NCBI GenBank assembly: GCA_963751955.1
Contig: CAVVWM010000011.1
Location: forward strand, 434,001-498,000
Length of the DNA: 64,000 bases
Source: JABDIY01 sp963751955
GTDB taxonomy: Bacteria; Actinomycetota; Acidimicrobiia; Acidimicrobiales; SZUA-35
Direction: 5' to 3'
Part shown: piece by piece, positions 34,674 to 43,800 of the stretch
Numbering within the stretch: the first letter of the stretch is position 1
How the letters are laid out: every line of letters begins with the position of its first letter
Notes under the pieces: model-generated
What the model was told of the DNA's origin: nothing
The model's database searches: none
Seen by the model: only the letters and a program-made list of their open reading frames with translations
Made by a program: the position numbers and the translations under genes

Positions 34674-35009
34674 TCAGCGGTCTTCGATGTTTGCAGAGGC
34701 ACGCAGCCGACGGCGTGACCACCAGCCCAACGCGACCCGGCTCCGAGCGGCCTCAGCTGTGGCAAGAGCCTCTCTTGAAATCGCTTGGCGGCGTTCGTAT
34801 CGCTCAGCATCTGCATAGGCGATCTCTCGTTGGAGCTGATCTCGTAGTTCGATCACACGGGCATCGGCGATCGCCCGGGCCACCGCTTCATCACGCAGCT
34901 GTTGAGCAAGTCCGGAAGATCGTTCCAGCTCTTGAGCAAACCGTCGCTCGACGTCAAGCTGTCGTGCGGCCAATGATTCATACTCAGTACGTTGACGTTC
35001 GGCCTTCAC
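34674..35009 (-). CDS. Coiled-coil segment, probably the C-terminal part of the preceding HTH protein
   Basis: The 111-residue frame is almost entirely a charged coiled coil (ERQRTEYESLAARQLDVERRFAQELERSSG, DARVIELRDQLQREIAYADAERYERRQ) ending in RSRRRLRAS-like basic residues. It begins at a GTGA overlap with the HTH frame. Reading the same frame upstream gives KEAETEALVKAERQR, a natural extension of the coil joining the HTH protein through GAK. The two frames are therefore probably one gene split by one missing base near 35031-35034 (an AAA/TTT run). Confidence 0.55.
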   Translation of the reverse strand: MKAERQRTEYESLAARQLDVERRFAQELERSSGLAQQLRDEAVARAIADARVIELRDQLQREIAYADAERYERRQAISREALATAEAARSRVALGWWSRRRLRASANIEDR

Positions 35010-35524
35010 CAGCGCCTCCGTCTCGGCCTCTTTGCACCTAACAACCTCTCCAACAAAGCGGTGTCAAGAACATCGGCCAGAGTGAGTTCGGGTAACGCGT
35101 CGACGTCGATGCCGACGGCTGCCTCACGACCAGCAGTCTCGATTGCAGTTCCACTCCTCCCAAGTCCGGGCTCGTCATTCACTGGCGCGGCCTCGGAGGC
35201 AGGGTTCTCCCGCCGATCCGAGGCCATCTCCGCAGTCTCAGGTTCCCTCAAATCAACCGCATCAACCACCGAGATATCAAGCCCCAGTCGTTCAGCTATG
35301 CCCGGAATTGCTTCAATCGCCACTGCCCACATCCGGCCCTCGAACGTCTTCACCTCTTGCGCCTCGGGCAAACGGCCCTGTCGAATCATCTTCCGCAACG
35401 CGGTTGAAGATGAGCCAAGCGCATCGGCCGCTTCTCGAAGGGTCAGGTTGCCCGGTGCGAGAACCGGCACGTTTCCCACAGGTACAGAAGGTGTGGTGGG
35501 GGTAGTCGGCACAGGCTGGCTCAC
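35006..35524 (-). CDS. Excisionase/MerR-like helix-turn-helix protein
   Basis: From GTG 35524, preceded by a GGGAG ribosome-binding site, a Pro/Thr-rich start leads into an HTH_17-type domain: NLTLREAADALGSSSTALRKMIRQGRLPEAQEVKTFEGRMWAVAIEAI, as in BldC and excisionases. An acidic linker and ELTLADVLDTALLERLLGAK follow. The last residues (RPRRRRW) look out of frame. Shifting one base at about 35031 continues into the coiled coil encoded to 34674, giving a 283-residue HTH plus coiled-coil protein. Target genes are unknown. Confidence 0.65.
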   Translation of the reverse strand: MSQPVPTTPTTPSVPVGNVPVLAPGNLTLREAADALGSSSTALRKMIRQGRLPEAQEVKTFEGRMWAVAIEAIPGIAERLGLDISVVDAVDLREPETAEMASDRRENPASEAAPVNDEPGLGRSGTAIETAGREAAVGIDVDALPELTLADVLDTALLERLLGAKRPRRRRW

Positions 35525-35644
35525 GTTCAACTCCCAAACTTTGAGGTGCGCCCTTGGGCACAACTTCACCTGAATCGAGGGTAGGTGCCAATACAAGCAA
35601 GCCGGTGGATAGCCATCGGGCAGGCTCGGTGCCTCTGTATGCGG

Positions 35645-36802
35645 TCAGATCGTGATCACGAAACGGGAGCCGCCGGCAGCGGGGAAGACCTCGGCGTGAC
35701 CACCGTGGCGCTCGGCAATACGTTTCACGATCGCCAAACCCAACCCGGCTCCTCGTCCCTCTTGTCCCGATCCCTGCCAGAACCGATCGAACACACGCGT
35801 GCGTTCCTTCGCTGTGAGGCCCGGACCCTCGTCGGTGACCGACACACAACCACGCCCGCCGGTGTGAGCAACGGCGATCGTCACAGTGGAGTGCTCGGGG
35901 GCGAGGCGAATGGCGTTGGCGACCAGATTGTTGACCGCTCGACGCAATGCGAGCGGATCACCGGTGACAGTGGCCGGTTCGGCATCAACCTCGAGGTGGA
36001 CCAACCTCTGTCGAGCGGCGGCGTCGTAGTCTTCGGCAACCGACCGCGCCAGGTCGGCCAGGTCGAGGCTCTCGTTGACGGTTACCGGGAGCGACTCCCG
36101 TGCCTGGCCTAGAAGTTCATCGACCATTCCACTCATTCTGGCGGTTGCTTCGTGGGCGATGGCAGCTGCCTCCCGAATCTCTTCGGCTTCACCGCCGTTC
36201 AAGGCCAGCTCCAGGTTGGTCCGGGCGACGGCGAGGGGATTTCGCAGTTCATGGGATGCCTCGGCCACGAATCTGCGCTGATCGTCAAAGGCCACTTCAA
36301 GGCGATCCAGCATCGAATCGAAGGTGTCACCCATGTCCCTCAGCTCGTCCCGTGGACCCCTCATTCCGATCCGCTGCCCCAGGTCCGAACCGGTTATCCC
36401 CTGGGCAACGGCCGTGATATGTCGCACCGGTCTCAGAGCCCAGCCCGAGAGAAACCAACCGCTGACGAAGGCTGCGAAGAACAACACGCCCAACGCCAGA
36501 AATGAGGAGGTCCGCAGCGAGTTGAGGGCTCTTCTATAGGCGGCGAGCTCGACCTTCTCGGCCATAACCCGCTGCTCTTCCTCCGGGAAGACGTACTCGA
36601 ACTGTGTGATGATCTCGTCCGTGACGACGTCGCGGACCTGCACCGTATTTGTCATGACCGCAGGCTCGACCAGGGTGCTGTTCTCGTAGAAGAAGACGCC
36701 AGCGATGCCGGCGGATCCAACGGCGAACACGACCAAAGCGAAGGCCAGCGACAACCGAAATCGGATCGTCTCGAACAGGCTGGGTACGCGAACCGACGCC
36801 AT
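35645..36802 (-). CDS. Two-component sensor histidine kinase
   Basis: The 385-residue kinase from ATG 36802 has two spans flanking a short extracytoplasmic sensor region (FYENSTLVEPAVMTNTVQVRDVV...). A HAMP domain (RPVRHITAVAQGITGSDLGQRI), an H-box EASHELRNPLAVARTNLEL, an N-box NNLVANAIRLAP, and G-boxes VTDEGPGL and GAGLGLAIVKRI follow. It follows its response regulator gene by 11 bases. Together they diverge from the second MoxR operon and may control it. Confidence 0.93.
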   Translation of the reverse strand: MASVRVPSLFETIRFRLSLAFALVVFAVGSAGIAGVFFYENSTLVEPAVMTNTVQVRDVVTDEIITQFEYVFPEEEQRVMAEKVELAAYRRALNSLRTSSFLALGVLFFAAFVSGWFLSGWALRPVRHITAVAQGITGSDLGQRIGMRGPRDELRDMGDTFDSMLDRLEVAFDDQRRFVAEASHELRNPLAVARTNLELALNGGEAEEIREAAAIAHEATARMSGMVDELLGQARESLPVTVNESLDLADLARSVAEDYDAAARQRLVHLEVDAEPATVTGDPLALRRAVNNLVANAIRLAPEHSTVTIAVAHTGGRGCVSVTDEGPGLTAKERTRVFDRFWQGSGQEGRGAGLGLAIVKRIAERHGGHAEVFPAAGGSRFVITI

Positions 36803-36813
36803 GGCACGCCCCG

Positions 36814-37503
36814 CTATGCGGGTTCGGGTTCCTTCACGAAGCGATATCCCGCGCCGATGATCGTTTCGATCCACTGTCTGTTCGTTGCTGTGGAGAGCTT
36901 TCGGCGGAGCGTTCCCACCGTGACCCGCACCGTATTCGTGAACGGGTCCGCCGCTGCGTCCCATACGTGTTCGAGCAGTTGCTCTTGGCTGTGGACGTCG
37001 TCGGAGTGAGTCATGAAGTAGCGGAGGAGGGCGAACTCTTTGGCTGTCATTTCGATTTCGGCCTCCTTCCAGGTGACCCGATGGGCTGCTGTGTCAAGTC
37101 TGAGCCCGGCGATTTGCAGCTCGGCACCGATGCTGGCATCACTATCCCTACGTAGCAGCGTGCGGACCCGGGCGAAAAGCTCCGGTAAAGCAAAGGGTTT
37201 CACAAGATAGTCGTCCGCTCCATCGTCCAACCCGGCGACACGCTCTTCGATGTCGTCTCTAGCCGTGAGCATCAACACACGAGGCTGATGGTCATGGCCG
37301 GACCGAATTGTCCGGCAGATATCGCGCCCGTCGCCATCGGGAAGCGTCAGATCTAGCGTGATCAAGTCATAGGGCGTATAGCTGGTGATCTCGAGGGCGT
37401 CGGCTGCCGTGTGCACAATGTCGACGGCATATCCCTCTCGCCGGAGCGCCTTGCCGATGGCGTTGGCCAACTCAGTTTCGTCGTCGACGACCAAGATCCG
37501 CAT
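36814..37503 (-). CDS. OmpR/PhoB-family response regulator
   Basis: The 229-residue regulator has a receiver domain (ILVVDDE, phospho-acceptor Asp in YDLITLDLTLPDGDG, conserved Thr/Lys in LMLTARDD and DYLVKPF) and a winged-helix output (MTAKEFALLRYFMTH, ...VRVTVGTLRRKL, IETIIGAGYRF). It is the partner of the adjacent kinase. A perfect TTGAATATTCAA palindrome lies 28-39 bases upstream of its start in the spacer shared with moxR-B. Confidence 0.95.
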   Translation of the reverse strand: MRILVVDDETELANAIGKALRREGYAVDIVHTAADALEITSYTPYDLITLDLTLPDGDGRDICRTIRSGHDHQPRVLMLTARDDIEERVAGLDDGADDYLVKPFALPELFARVRTLLRRDSDASIGAELQIAGLRLDTAAHRVTWKEAEIEMTAKEFALLRYFMTHSDDVHSQEQLLEHVWDAAADPFTNTVRVTVGTLRRKLSTATNRQWIETIIGAGYRFVKEPEPA

Positions 37504-37530
37504 AGACCCAAAGTACCGCCTTTGCCGTCA

Positions 37531-37542
37531 TTGAATATTCAA
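37531..37542. promoter_or_regulatory. Palindrome in the response regulator/MoxR-B divergent spacer
   Basis: TTGAATATTCAA is a perfect 12-bp palindrome, flanked by TGCC (37523-37526) and GGCA (37543-37546), with TTTGCC repeated at 37521 and 37549. It lies in the only 91 bases separating the two divergent operons and could control both. Confidence 0.45.
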
Positions 37543-37594
37543 GGCAGATTTGCCCCTTCGACAGAATTTACGCTGGAAATGACACAATGGAGCG

Positions 37595-38860
37595 GTGACG
37601 AACGAGCACCAGACCGCAGCCGCCGAACTCGAACGGGTTGCATTCGAGGTAAAGAAGGTAATTGTGGGCCAGGACCACATGGTGGAACGCCTGCTGGTGG
37701 CGATGCTGGCCCGCGGCCACATCCTGCTCGAGGGTCTCCCCGGCCTCGCCAAAACGCTGGCGGTATCGACGCTGGCCGAAGTGATCGGTGGCACTTTCTC
37801 CCGCCTGCAGTTCACCCCCGACCTCCTACCTTCAGACCTCACCGGCACTCGAATCTGGCGAGGCAGCGATGAGACGTTCGACATCGAGTGGGGGCCGGTG
37901 TTCGCCAACTTCCTCTTGACCGACGAAATCAACCGCGCTCCCGCCAAAGTGCAGAGCGCCCTACTCGAGGTCATGGCCGAGCGTCAGGTGAGCATCGCCG
38001 GCGAGACCCGTCCGATGCCAAAACCGTTTCTCGTGCTCGCTACGCAGAATCCGGTGGAATCAGAAGGTGTGTACACGCTCCCTGAAGCTCAGCGAGATCG
38101 ATTCCTCATGAAAGTTGTGGTCGGATACCCCTCACCGACCGAAGAACTCGAGATTGTGAGACGCTCGGGCGCCGCCGGCGTCCCCCTGGGTCTAGCTCGT
38201 ATCCAAACCGTAATGAGCACCGAGCGGCTCGAGGAACTACAAGACCTGTCACAGCGCGTCTACGTCGACACGGCTGTTGCCCAGTACGCAGTCGACTTGG
38301 TCCTCGCCACCAGAGAGCCCGAGTTGCGGGGGTTGCCCGAACTCGCCCCCCTGATCGATTTCGGCGTGAGCCCGCGGGCGACGCTGGGCCTCATCGACGC
38401 CGGGCGAGCGTTGGCCCTCATGCGAGGACGCGGTTACGCCCTCCCCCAAGATGTATTCGACGTTGCACGTGACGTGCTCCGCCACCGCCTGATGCTCACC
38501 TACGAGGCTCTGGCCGAGGATCGGACCGCTGATGACATCCTCAACCGCGTTCTTTCGGTAGTGCCCGCAGCCGACCTCACAACAGCTCGGCCTGAACAAG
38601 CTGCTCCCGCAGCCGTGCGCCCAGTCGTGCCAGGAGAGAACCTGGATGCCGGCAGCACCGACGCCACCACCGATCTCAGCCGCATGTTTCGCCGTCCGGC
38701 ACCCTTGCCAGCTCAGCCGAATGCCTTCGACCAGACCGGCGCACCGACGTCCAACAACTCATCGCCCGCCGTTCTCGACGCCTCCGCAGGTGTCGGCGGC
38801 TCGGAACAGGGCCAGGAGTCATCGGCGACGCCGGCTCCCGCTGACCATCCTGCGCCGTGA
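37595..38860 (+). CDS. MoxR-family AAA+ ATPase (operon B)
   Basis: The 421-residue protein has Walker A GLPGLAKT (residues 47-54), Walker B FLLTDEINRA (Asp 110, Glu 111), ATQNP, and YTLPEAQRDRFLMK. The common MoxR core ends near residue 325. A Pro/Ala/Ser-rich tail of about 95 residues follows, absent from the operon A copy and probably disordered. The DUF58 gene overlaps its stop by four bases (GTGA), and the VWA gene follows, so this is a compact MoxR-DUF58-VWA set. Confidence 0.93.
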   Translation: MTNEHQTAAAELERVAFEVKKVIVGQDHMVERLLVAMLARGHILLEGLPGLAKTLAVSTLAEVIGGTFSRLQFTPDLLPSDLTGTRIWRGSDETFDIEWGPVFANFLLTDEINRAPAKVQSALLEVMAERQVSIAGETRPMPKPFLVLATQNPVESEGVYTLPEAQRDRFLMKVVVGYPSPTEELEIVRRSGAAGVPLGLARIQTVMSTERLEELQDLSQRVYVDTAVAQYAVDLVLATREPELRGLPELAPLIDFGVSPRATLGLIDAGRALALMRGRGYALPQDVFDVARDVLRHRLMLTYEALAEDRTADDILNRVLSVVPAADLTTARPEQAAPAAVRPVVPGENLDAGSTDATTDLSRMFRRPAPLPAQPNAFDQTGAPTSNNSSPAVLDASAGVGGSEQGQESSATPAPADHPAP

Positions 38861-39787
38861 GCCAATCGGCAGAAGAGGTTGCAGCCGACGCCCGTTCGAC
38901 CTTGCGCAAGCTCGAACTGGACGTTACCCGACGCCTTGATGGTCTTCTGCATGGTGACCACAAAGGCTTGGTACCCGGGCACGGATCTGAGCTGGGCGAG
39001 ACTCGACGGTATGAGCCCGGTGACGATGTTCGCCGAATCGATTGGAATGTGACAGCACGACTGTCAGAAGCCCACATACGGCAGACGATCGCCGAGCGAG
39101 AGCTGGAATCGTGGATCGTCGTCGATACCGGACCGCGAATGGGCTACGGCTCACGGAATCGAGAGAAACGCGATCTAGCTTTGGCCGCCGCCGCCGCGGT
39201 CGGCTTTCTGACCCAACGCGATGGCAACCGCATCGGCGCCATACTCTCGGGCCCGAACGACCAAAAAGTCATCGGCCCCCGCAGCTCTCGAAAGACATCT
39301 GATGCACTTGCTTCACCAGATGGCCCTCACCCGATCCGACGAAGGCGCCGGCGTCACGGATCTGGCGGCGTCCCTGCGTCGGGTCGGCGCGATTGCCAAA
39401 CGGCGAGGCATGGTCGCAGTGATCAGCGACTTCCGGGTGGAGTCAGGTTGGGAAGACCAGCTCGTCGTGCTGGCTCGCAAACACGACGTGATTGTCTGTG
39501 AGGTGCTGGATCCTCTCGAGCTCCAGCTGCCCAACGTTGGTCTCCTGACCGTGGTCGACCCGGGGACGGGGAGGCTGATCGATGTCCCCACCCATAAGGC
39601 AAAGGTGCGAGCTGCCTACTCCGAGGCCGCCCAGCAACGGCGTGAATCGATGGCGGAATTGTTCTCACGTCACGGCATCGACCACATCGAACTCAGAACC
39701 GACCACAACTGGCTCGACGACGTCGTGCATTTCGTTGCCAAACGCAAACATCGCCTCCTCGCAACGGCCGGTAGGCGGCGGTCATGA
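38857..39787 (+). pseudogene. DUF58 domain protein (operon B), interrupted by a frameshift
   Basis: The first part (GTG 38857) holds the DUF58 core LVPGHGSELGETRRYEPGDDVRRIDWNVTARLSEAHIRQTIAERE. The frame then breaks at about 39276-39295. The following conserved segment (RHLMHLLHQMALTRSDEGAGVTDLAASLRRVG...MVAVISDFRVESGWEDQLVVLARKHDVIVCEVLDP) is read in the next frame and continues to 39787. Removing one base, for instance in the C run at 39279, rejoins a protein of about 309 residues, so a homopolymer error is likely. The VWA metal site reads DTGPRM instead of DxSxS, so it may not bind metal. Confidence 0.85.
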
Positions 39788-40791
39788 GCGACGACATCGA
39801 TCCATTTCGCATCTTGGACATCGGCTTTCTGAGTGCTGAACGCCTATGGCTTCTGCTAACGGTGCCTGTTCTCATCGTCGCCTACCTCGTCCTCCAACGT
39901 CGTCGGAAGGTGTACGCAGCCAGGCTGGCGAGCACCGAACTGTTGGCCTCGGTGCTCCCAAAGCGATCGGGCTGGCGGCGTCATGCCACATCCGCTTTGC
40001 TTCTCGCCGCACTCACCTCGATGATTCTCGGGGTTGCGGAACCGGCACGCGAAATGGAGGTCGAGCGGGACCGCGCCGTTGTGATGTTGGCAATCGATGT
40101 GAGCCTGTCAATGGAGGCTGATGACATCCCACCATCACGACTCGCTGCCGCCCAGCAGGCGGCCATCGAGTTCGTGGAAGGACTGCCACCCGGGCTCGAC
40201 ATCGGTCTTGTCAGCTTCGCAGAAACAGCGAGTGTCCGAGTATCCCCAACCCGTGATCGGACCCAGGTGATCCGGTCAATTCAGTCGCTGGAACTCCAGC
40301 CGGCCACCGCAATCGGGGAAGCGATCTTCACCTCACTTGATGCGCTCCTCAATGCGCCACTCGATGAGTCGGGAACGATCCCTCCGAGCACCATCGTGTT
40401 GTTGTCCGACGGTACGACAACCGCAGGCCGGGAGGATGCAGACGCGATCACTGCTGCAAACGAGGCCCAGATCTCGGTTTCAACGATCTCATTTGGCACA
40501 CAGAGCGGTGCCATCCTCTACGACGATCCGTCGACCCCCCAAGTCGAACAGTTCCTGATCGAGGTACCCGTCGCAGAAGAAAATCTCAAGGCGATTGCCG
40601 ACGAAACCGGAGGCCTGTACTTTCAGGCGTCTTCGCTTGAGGAGCTGGAGGCGGTCTATGCCGATATCGGGTCAGCGGTCGGTTCGGGCATCGAATTCAC
40701 CGAAATCACCGAGTGGTTCGCAGCGGCCGCTGCAGCACTCACGCTAATCGCCGCAGCCCTTTCACTCTGGTGGTTCCAGCGCCTGGTCTAG
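39784..40791 (+). CDS. BatA-like VWA membrane protein (operon B)
   Basis: The 335-residue protein has two N-terminal spans (WLLLTVPVLIVAYLVL, ATSALLLAALTSMILGVA) and a VWA domain with an intact metal site DVSLS followed by the family's LVSFAETASV and ATAIGEAIFTSL (the MIDAS Thr). A C-terminal span (FAAAAAALTLIAAALSLWW) ends it. This is the classical BatA/BatB layout. It overlaps the DUF58 gene by four bases and is the last gene of operon B, converging with smc. Confidence 0.9.
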   Translation: MSDDIDPFRILDIGFLSAERLWLLLTVPVLIVAYLVLQRRRKVYAARLASTELLASVLPKRSGWRRHATSALLLAALTSMILGVAEPAREMEVERDRAVVMLAIDVSLSMEADDIPPSRLAAAQQAAIEFVEGLPPGLDIGLVSFAETASVRVSPTRDRTQVIRSIQSLELQPATAIGEAIFTSLDALLNAPLDESGTIPPSTIVLLSDGTTTAGREDADAITAANEAQISVSTISFGTQSGAILYDDPSTPQVEQFLIEVPVAEENLKAIADETGGLYFQASSLEELEAVYADIGSAVGSGIEFTEITEWFAAAAAALTLIAAALSLWWFQRLV

Positions 40792-40805
40792 GCCCTGACT
40801 CGACC

Positions 40806-43800
40806 TCAGGTGTCATCTGAAACCGTGAGAGCGTTGGCTGGAGAGGTATCGCGAAGGTCGATGACCTGGCGCTTGGGTCTACTGACCTTCTCGCTGACGA
40901 CCTTTGAGCTCTCACCTGGCTTCATCGATACCCCGTAGAGCACATCGGCCGCCTCCATCGTGCGCTTCTGGTGGCTCACGATGATGAGCTGGGCGTCGTC
41001 ACGGAACTCTTGGACCAACGTAAGGAACCGGTTGAGGTTGAAATCGTCAAGAGCAGCCTCCACTTCGTCCATCACATAGAACGGAGAGGGCCGGCTGCGA
41101 AACACGGCAAAGAGGAAGCCAAGAGCGGTGAGTGATCTCTCACCGCCAGACAGCAGTGACAATTTCTTAACGTTCTTGCCCGACGGTTTGGCCTCGATCT
41201 CGATCCCGGTGTTCAGCAAGTCGTCGGGATCGGTGAGCACGACAGAACCCTTGCCGCCCGGGAACAATTTGCCGAAGAGATCGATGAAGTTGGAGGCCAC
41301 ATCGGCATAGGCCGAGGCGAACACGTTCACGATCTGCTCGTCGACTTCTCTGATCAGACCCACCAGTTCTCGCCGAGAGGTCTTCACGTCCTCCATCTGA
41401 CTGCTCAGGAACTCGTAACGTTCCTTGAGTTCTTCAAATTCTTCGAGTGCCAGGGGGTTGATCGGGCCCATCGCCCTTATTTCGCGATCGAGCTCACGAA
41501 GTCGGGCGTCGGCAGTCTGCCCAGACTCCACTTCGGGCGACAGCGCAGCCATCGCAGTTTCGGGCTCGATGTCGAGATCGCGACGGACAGTTTCTGTGAG
41601 CGTTTCGAGCCGTACCCGATCCTCGGCCTCAGCAAGATCAACGCGGCTCCGTCGGTTTCGGGTCTCCGCAAGATTTTTCTCGGCCTTCTGGCGCTCACCG
41701 CGATTGGCGCTGAGTCGCACACCCACCTGCCGTGCAGCTTCACTTTGGGCCTGACTGACCGTGTCGAGGTCGGTGAGCCAATGATCGACCCTGCCCCGCT
41801 TGGAGAACAACTGTTGAGTGAGGTCCCTCACTTTGTCGAGAGAACGCTGAAGAACCTCGCGCCGTGCCCTGGCCTCTTGACGTTCGGACACCAAGCGGTC
41901 GAGACGTTGTTCGATCTCCGCTTGCCGACTGATGATCATTTCTCGGCGCTCAGCTATCGCAGCCTCACGGACATCGAGATCGCTTCTGACCGCTGCGATC
42001 AGCGTCGCCTTTTCTTCCAGCACAGCGCGTGCTTCGGCGACCGTTTGTGCCTTGTCGAGATGAGACTTTTCGTCAGCTTCGAGACCGGGCAACGCCAGCT
42101 GAAGCGAGGTCAGCTTCTTCCGATCGGCCTCGGCTCGTTCGCCGATTTCGTAGCGTTGACGGCTGAGCCTCTGCCGAGATTCCTCAATCTCCTCCAGCTC
42201 GGTCGTGGTTCGATCCAGAACTGAGGTAGCGGTTTGTACTGCGGCCAGGTGATCGCGATGAGCGGTCTCCGCCATGCGCTGGTTCTCACCGGTGAGGAGC
42301 AACCTGCCTTCGGCGTCGTACACGATCTCGAGGGCAGCGGCCTGAGCCGCACGGGCCGCCTCGGCGTTGGCCGTTGCCTCCGCCTGGGCCGCCCCCGTTG
42401 CACCAGCCTGATCACCCGCCAGTCTCCAACCCGTAGGACCGATTCGATCACCCGCTCGGGTCACCACTGTTAGGCCAGCATGGTCCCGAGCCAGATCGGC
42501 AGCGTCGGACCAGGATCCTTCGATTGCTGCGATACCGGACAGAAGTATGTCCAGAAGCGATCGCACGTCGTCACGATCGGCGCTGACCAACGAACGCAAC
42601 AGGGTCACACCCTCGGGCTCGGTCAAGGGTGAGGTGCTACCCGGGATTCCAAGCGGCAAGACCGCTCCGGAGACCTGGGCGTCGGACAAAGCTCGCAATG
42701 CCAAACGAGCCGAAACCTCGGATTCGATCAGGACCGCTTGTAGAGCCTCCGACGCCGCAGCTTCCACCGCTCCTTCCCATCCCGGGTCGACAGCGATGAG
42801 GTCGAGCAGTGTGCCGAGCACTCCGTCAGCGCCCGCAAGGGTGTCAACCCCGGCCCGATTTCGAACCTCTTCAAGAGCCTGAGCCAGGGCGTCAGCCCGT
42901 GCCTCCCACCGACTCACGTCCTCGTCGGCTGCCCTGCGGGTTTCGTTCGCCTGCCGGAGGGTGGCTTCGGCCTCAACCAAGGCGACATTGGCGGCGCCGA
43001 GATCGTATTCGAGCACCTCGCTCCGCTCCACACCACCGTCGATGAGCGCCTTGGCGTTGGTCTGTTCGCTCAAAAGGCGATCCCGTCGCGAGGACAGCCC
43101 GGAGATCTGTTCATTGAGACGGGCGTCTTCAGACCTGTCGCGCTCCGAAGCCGACTCGAGGGCGCTGAGTTGTGCTCTCGCCTCAGCTGCTTCGTTGCCG
43201 ACGGGCACAACGCCGTCGCCCCACTGCTGCTCGAATATCGCCCGGTCCTGCTCCAGCGCCTTCTCAGACAGCCGGGCTTGAGTCATCTCCGGCTTGAGAT
43301 TCTCTGCTTCTGTCACGACGGCCCCAAGGTCATCGACGAGTCGTGCCGACTCCGCCTCTAGAGAAGAGACCAAGCCCTCGTCGACCGCGCTCTGAAGTTC
43401 GCCCTCGAGCCTCCGTCGCCGTTCGGACACGACATTGGTCTGACCAACGATCCGCTCGCGCACCGAGCGCGCTCGATTGAGAACGTCGTCTACTTCGGAT
43501 CCGCCGAGAGCAGCCAGTTCTGCTTCCCCGTCGAGGATGATCGCGTCGAGTCGGGCAAGTTCGCGCTGGAGCTCGCTCTCCAGGGTGGACGCGGCGAGGC
43601 GATCCCGTTTGTGGGCCTCTAGTTTGTGGGTGAGTCCCGAAAGCTCACGGCCTAGGAGATAGGTCCTGAGTTTGGTGGCCTCTTCCAAGACCGCACCGTG
43701 ACGGCGCGCTGCATCGGCCTGTTTTTCCAGGGGGCGGAGTTGACGTTTCACTTCCCTCACCAGGTCGGCTACCCGGTTGAGGTTCTCCTCGGTGGAAGCG

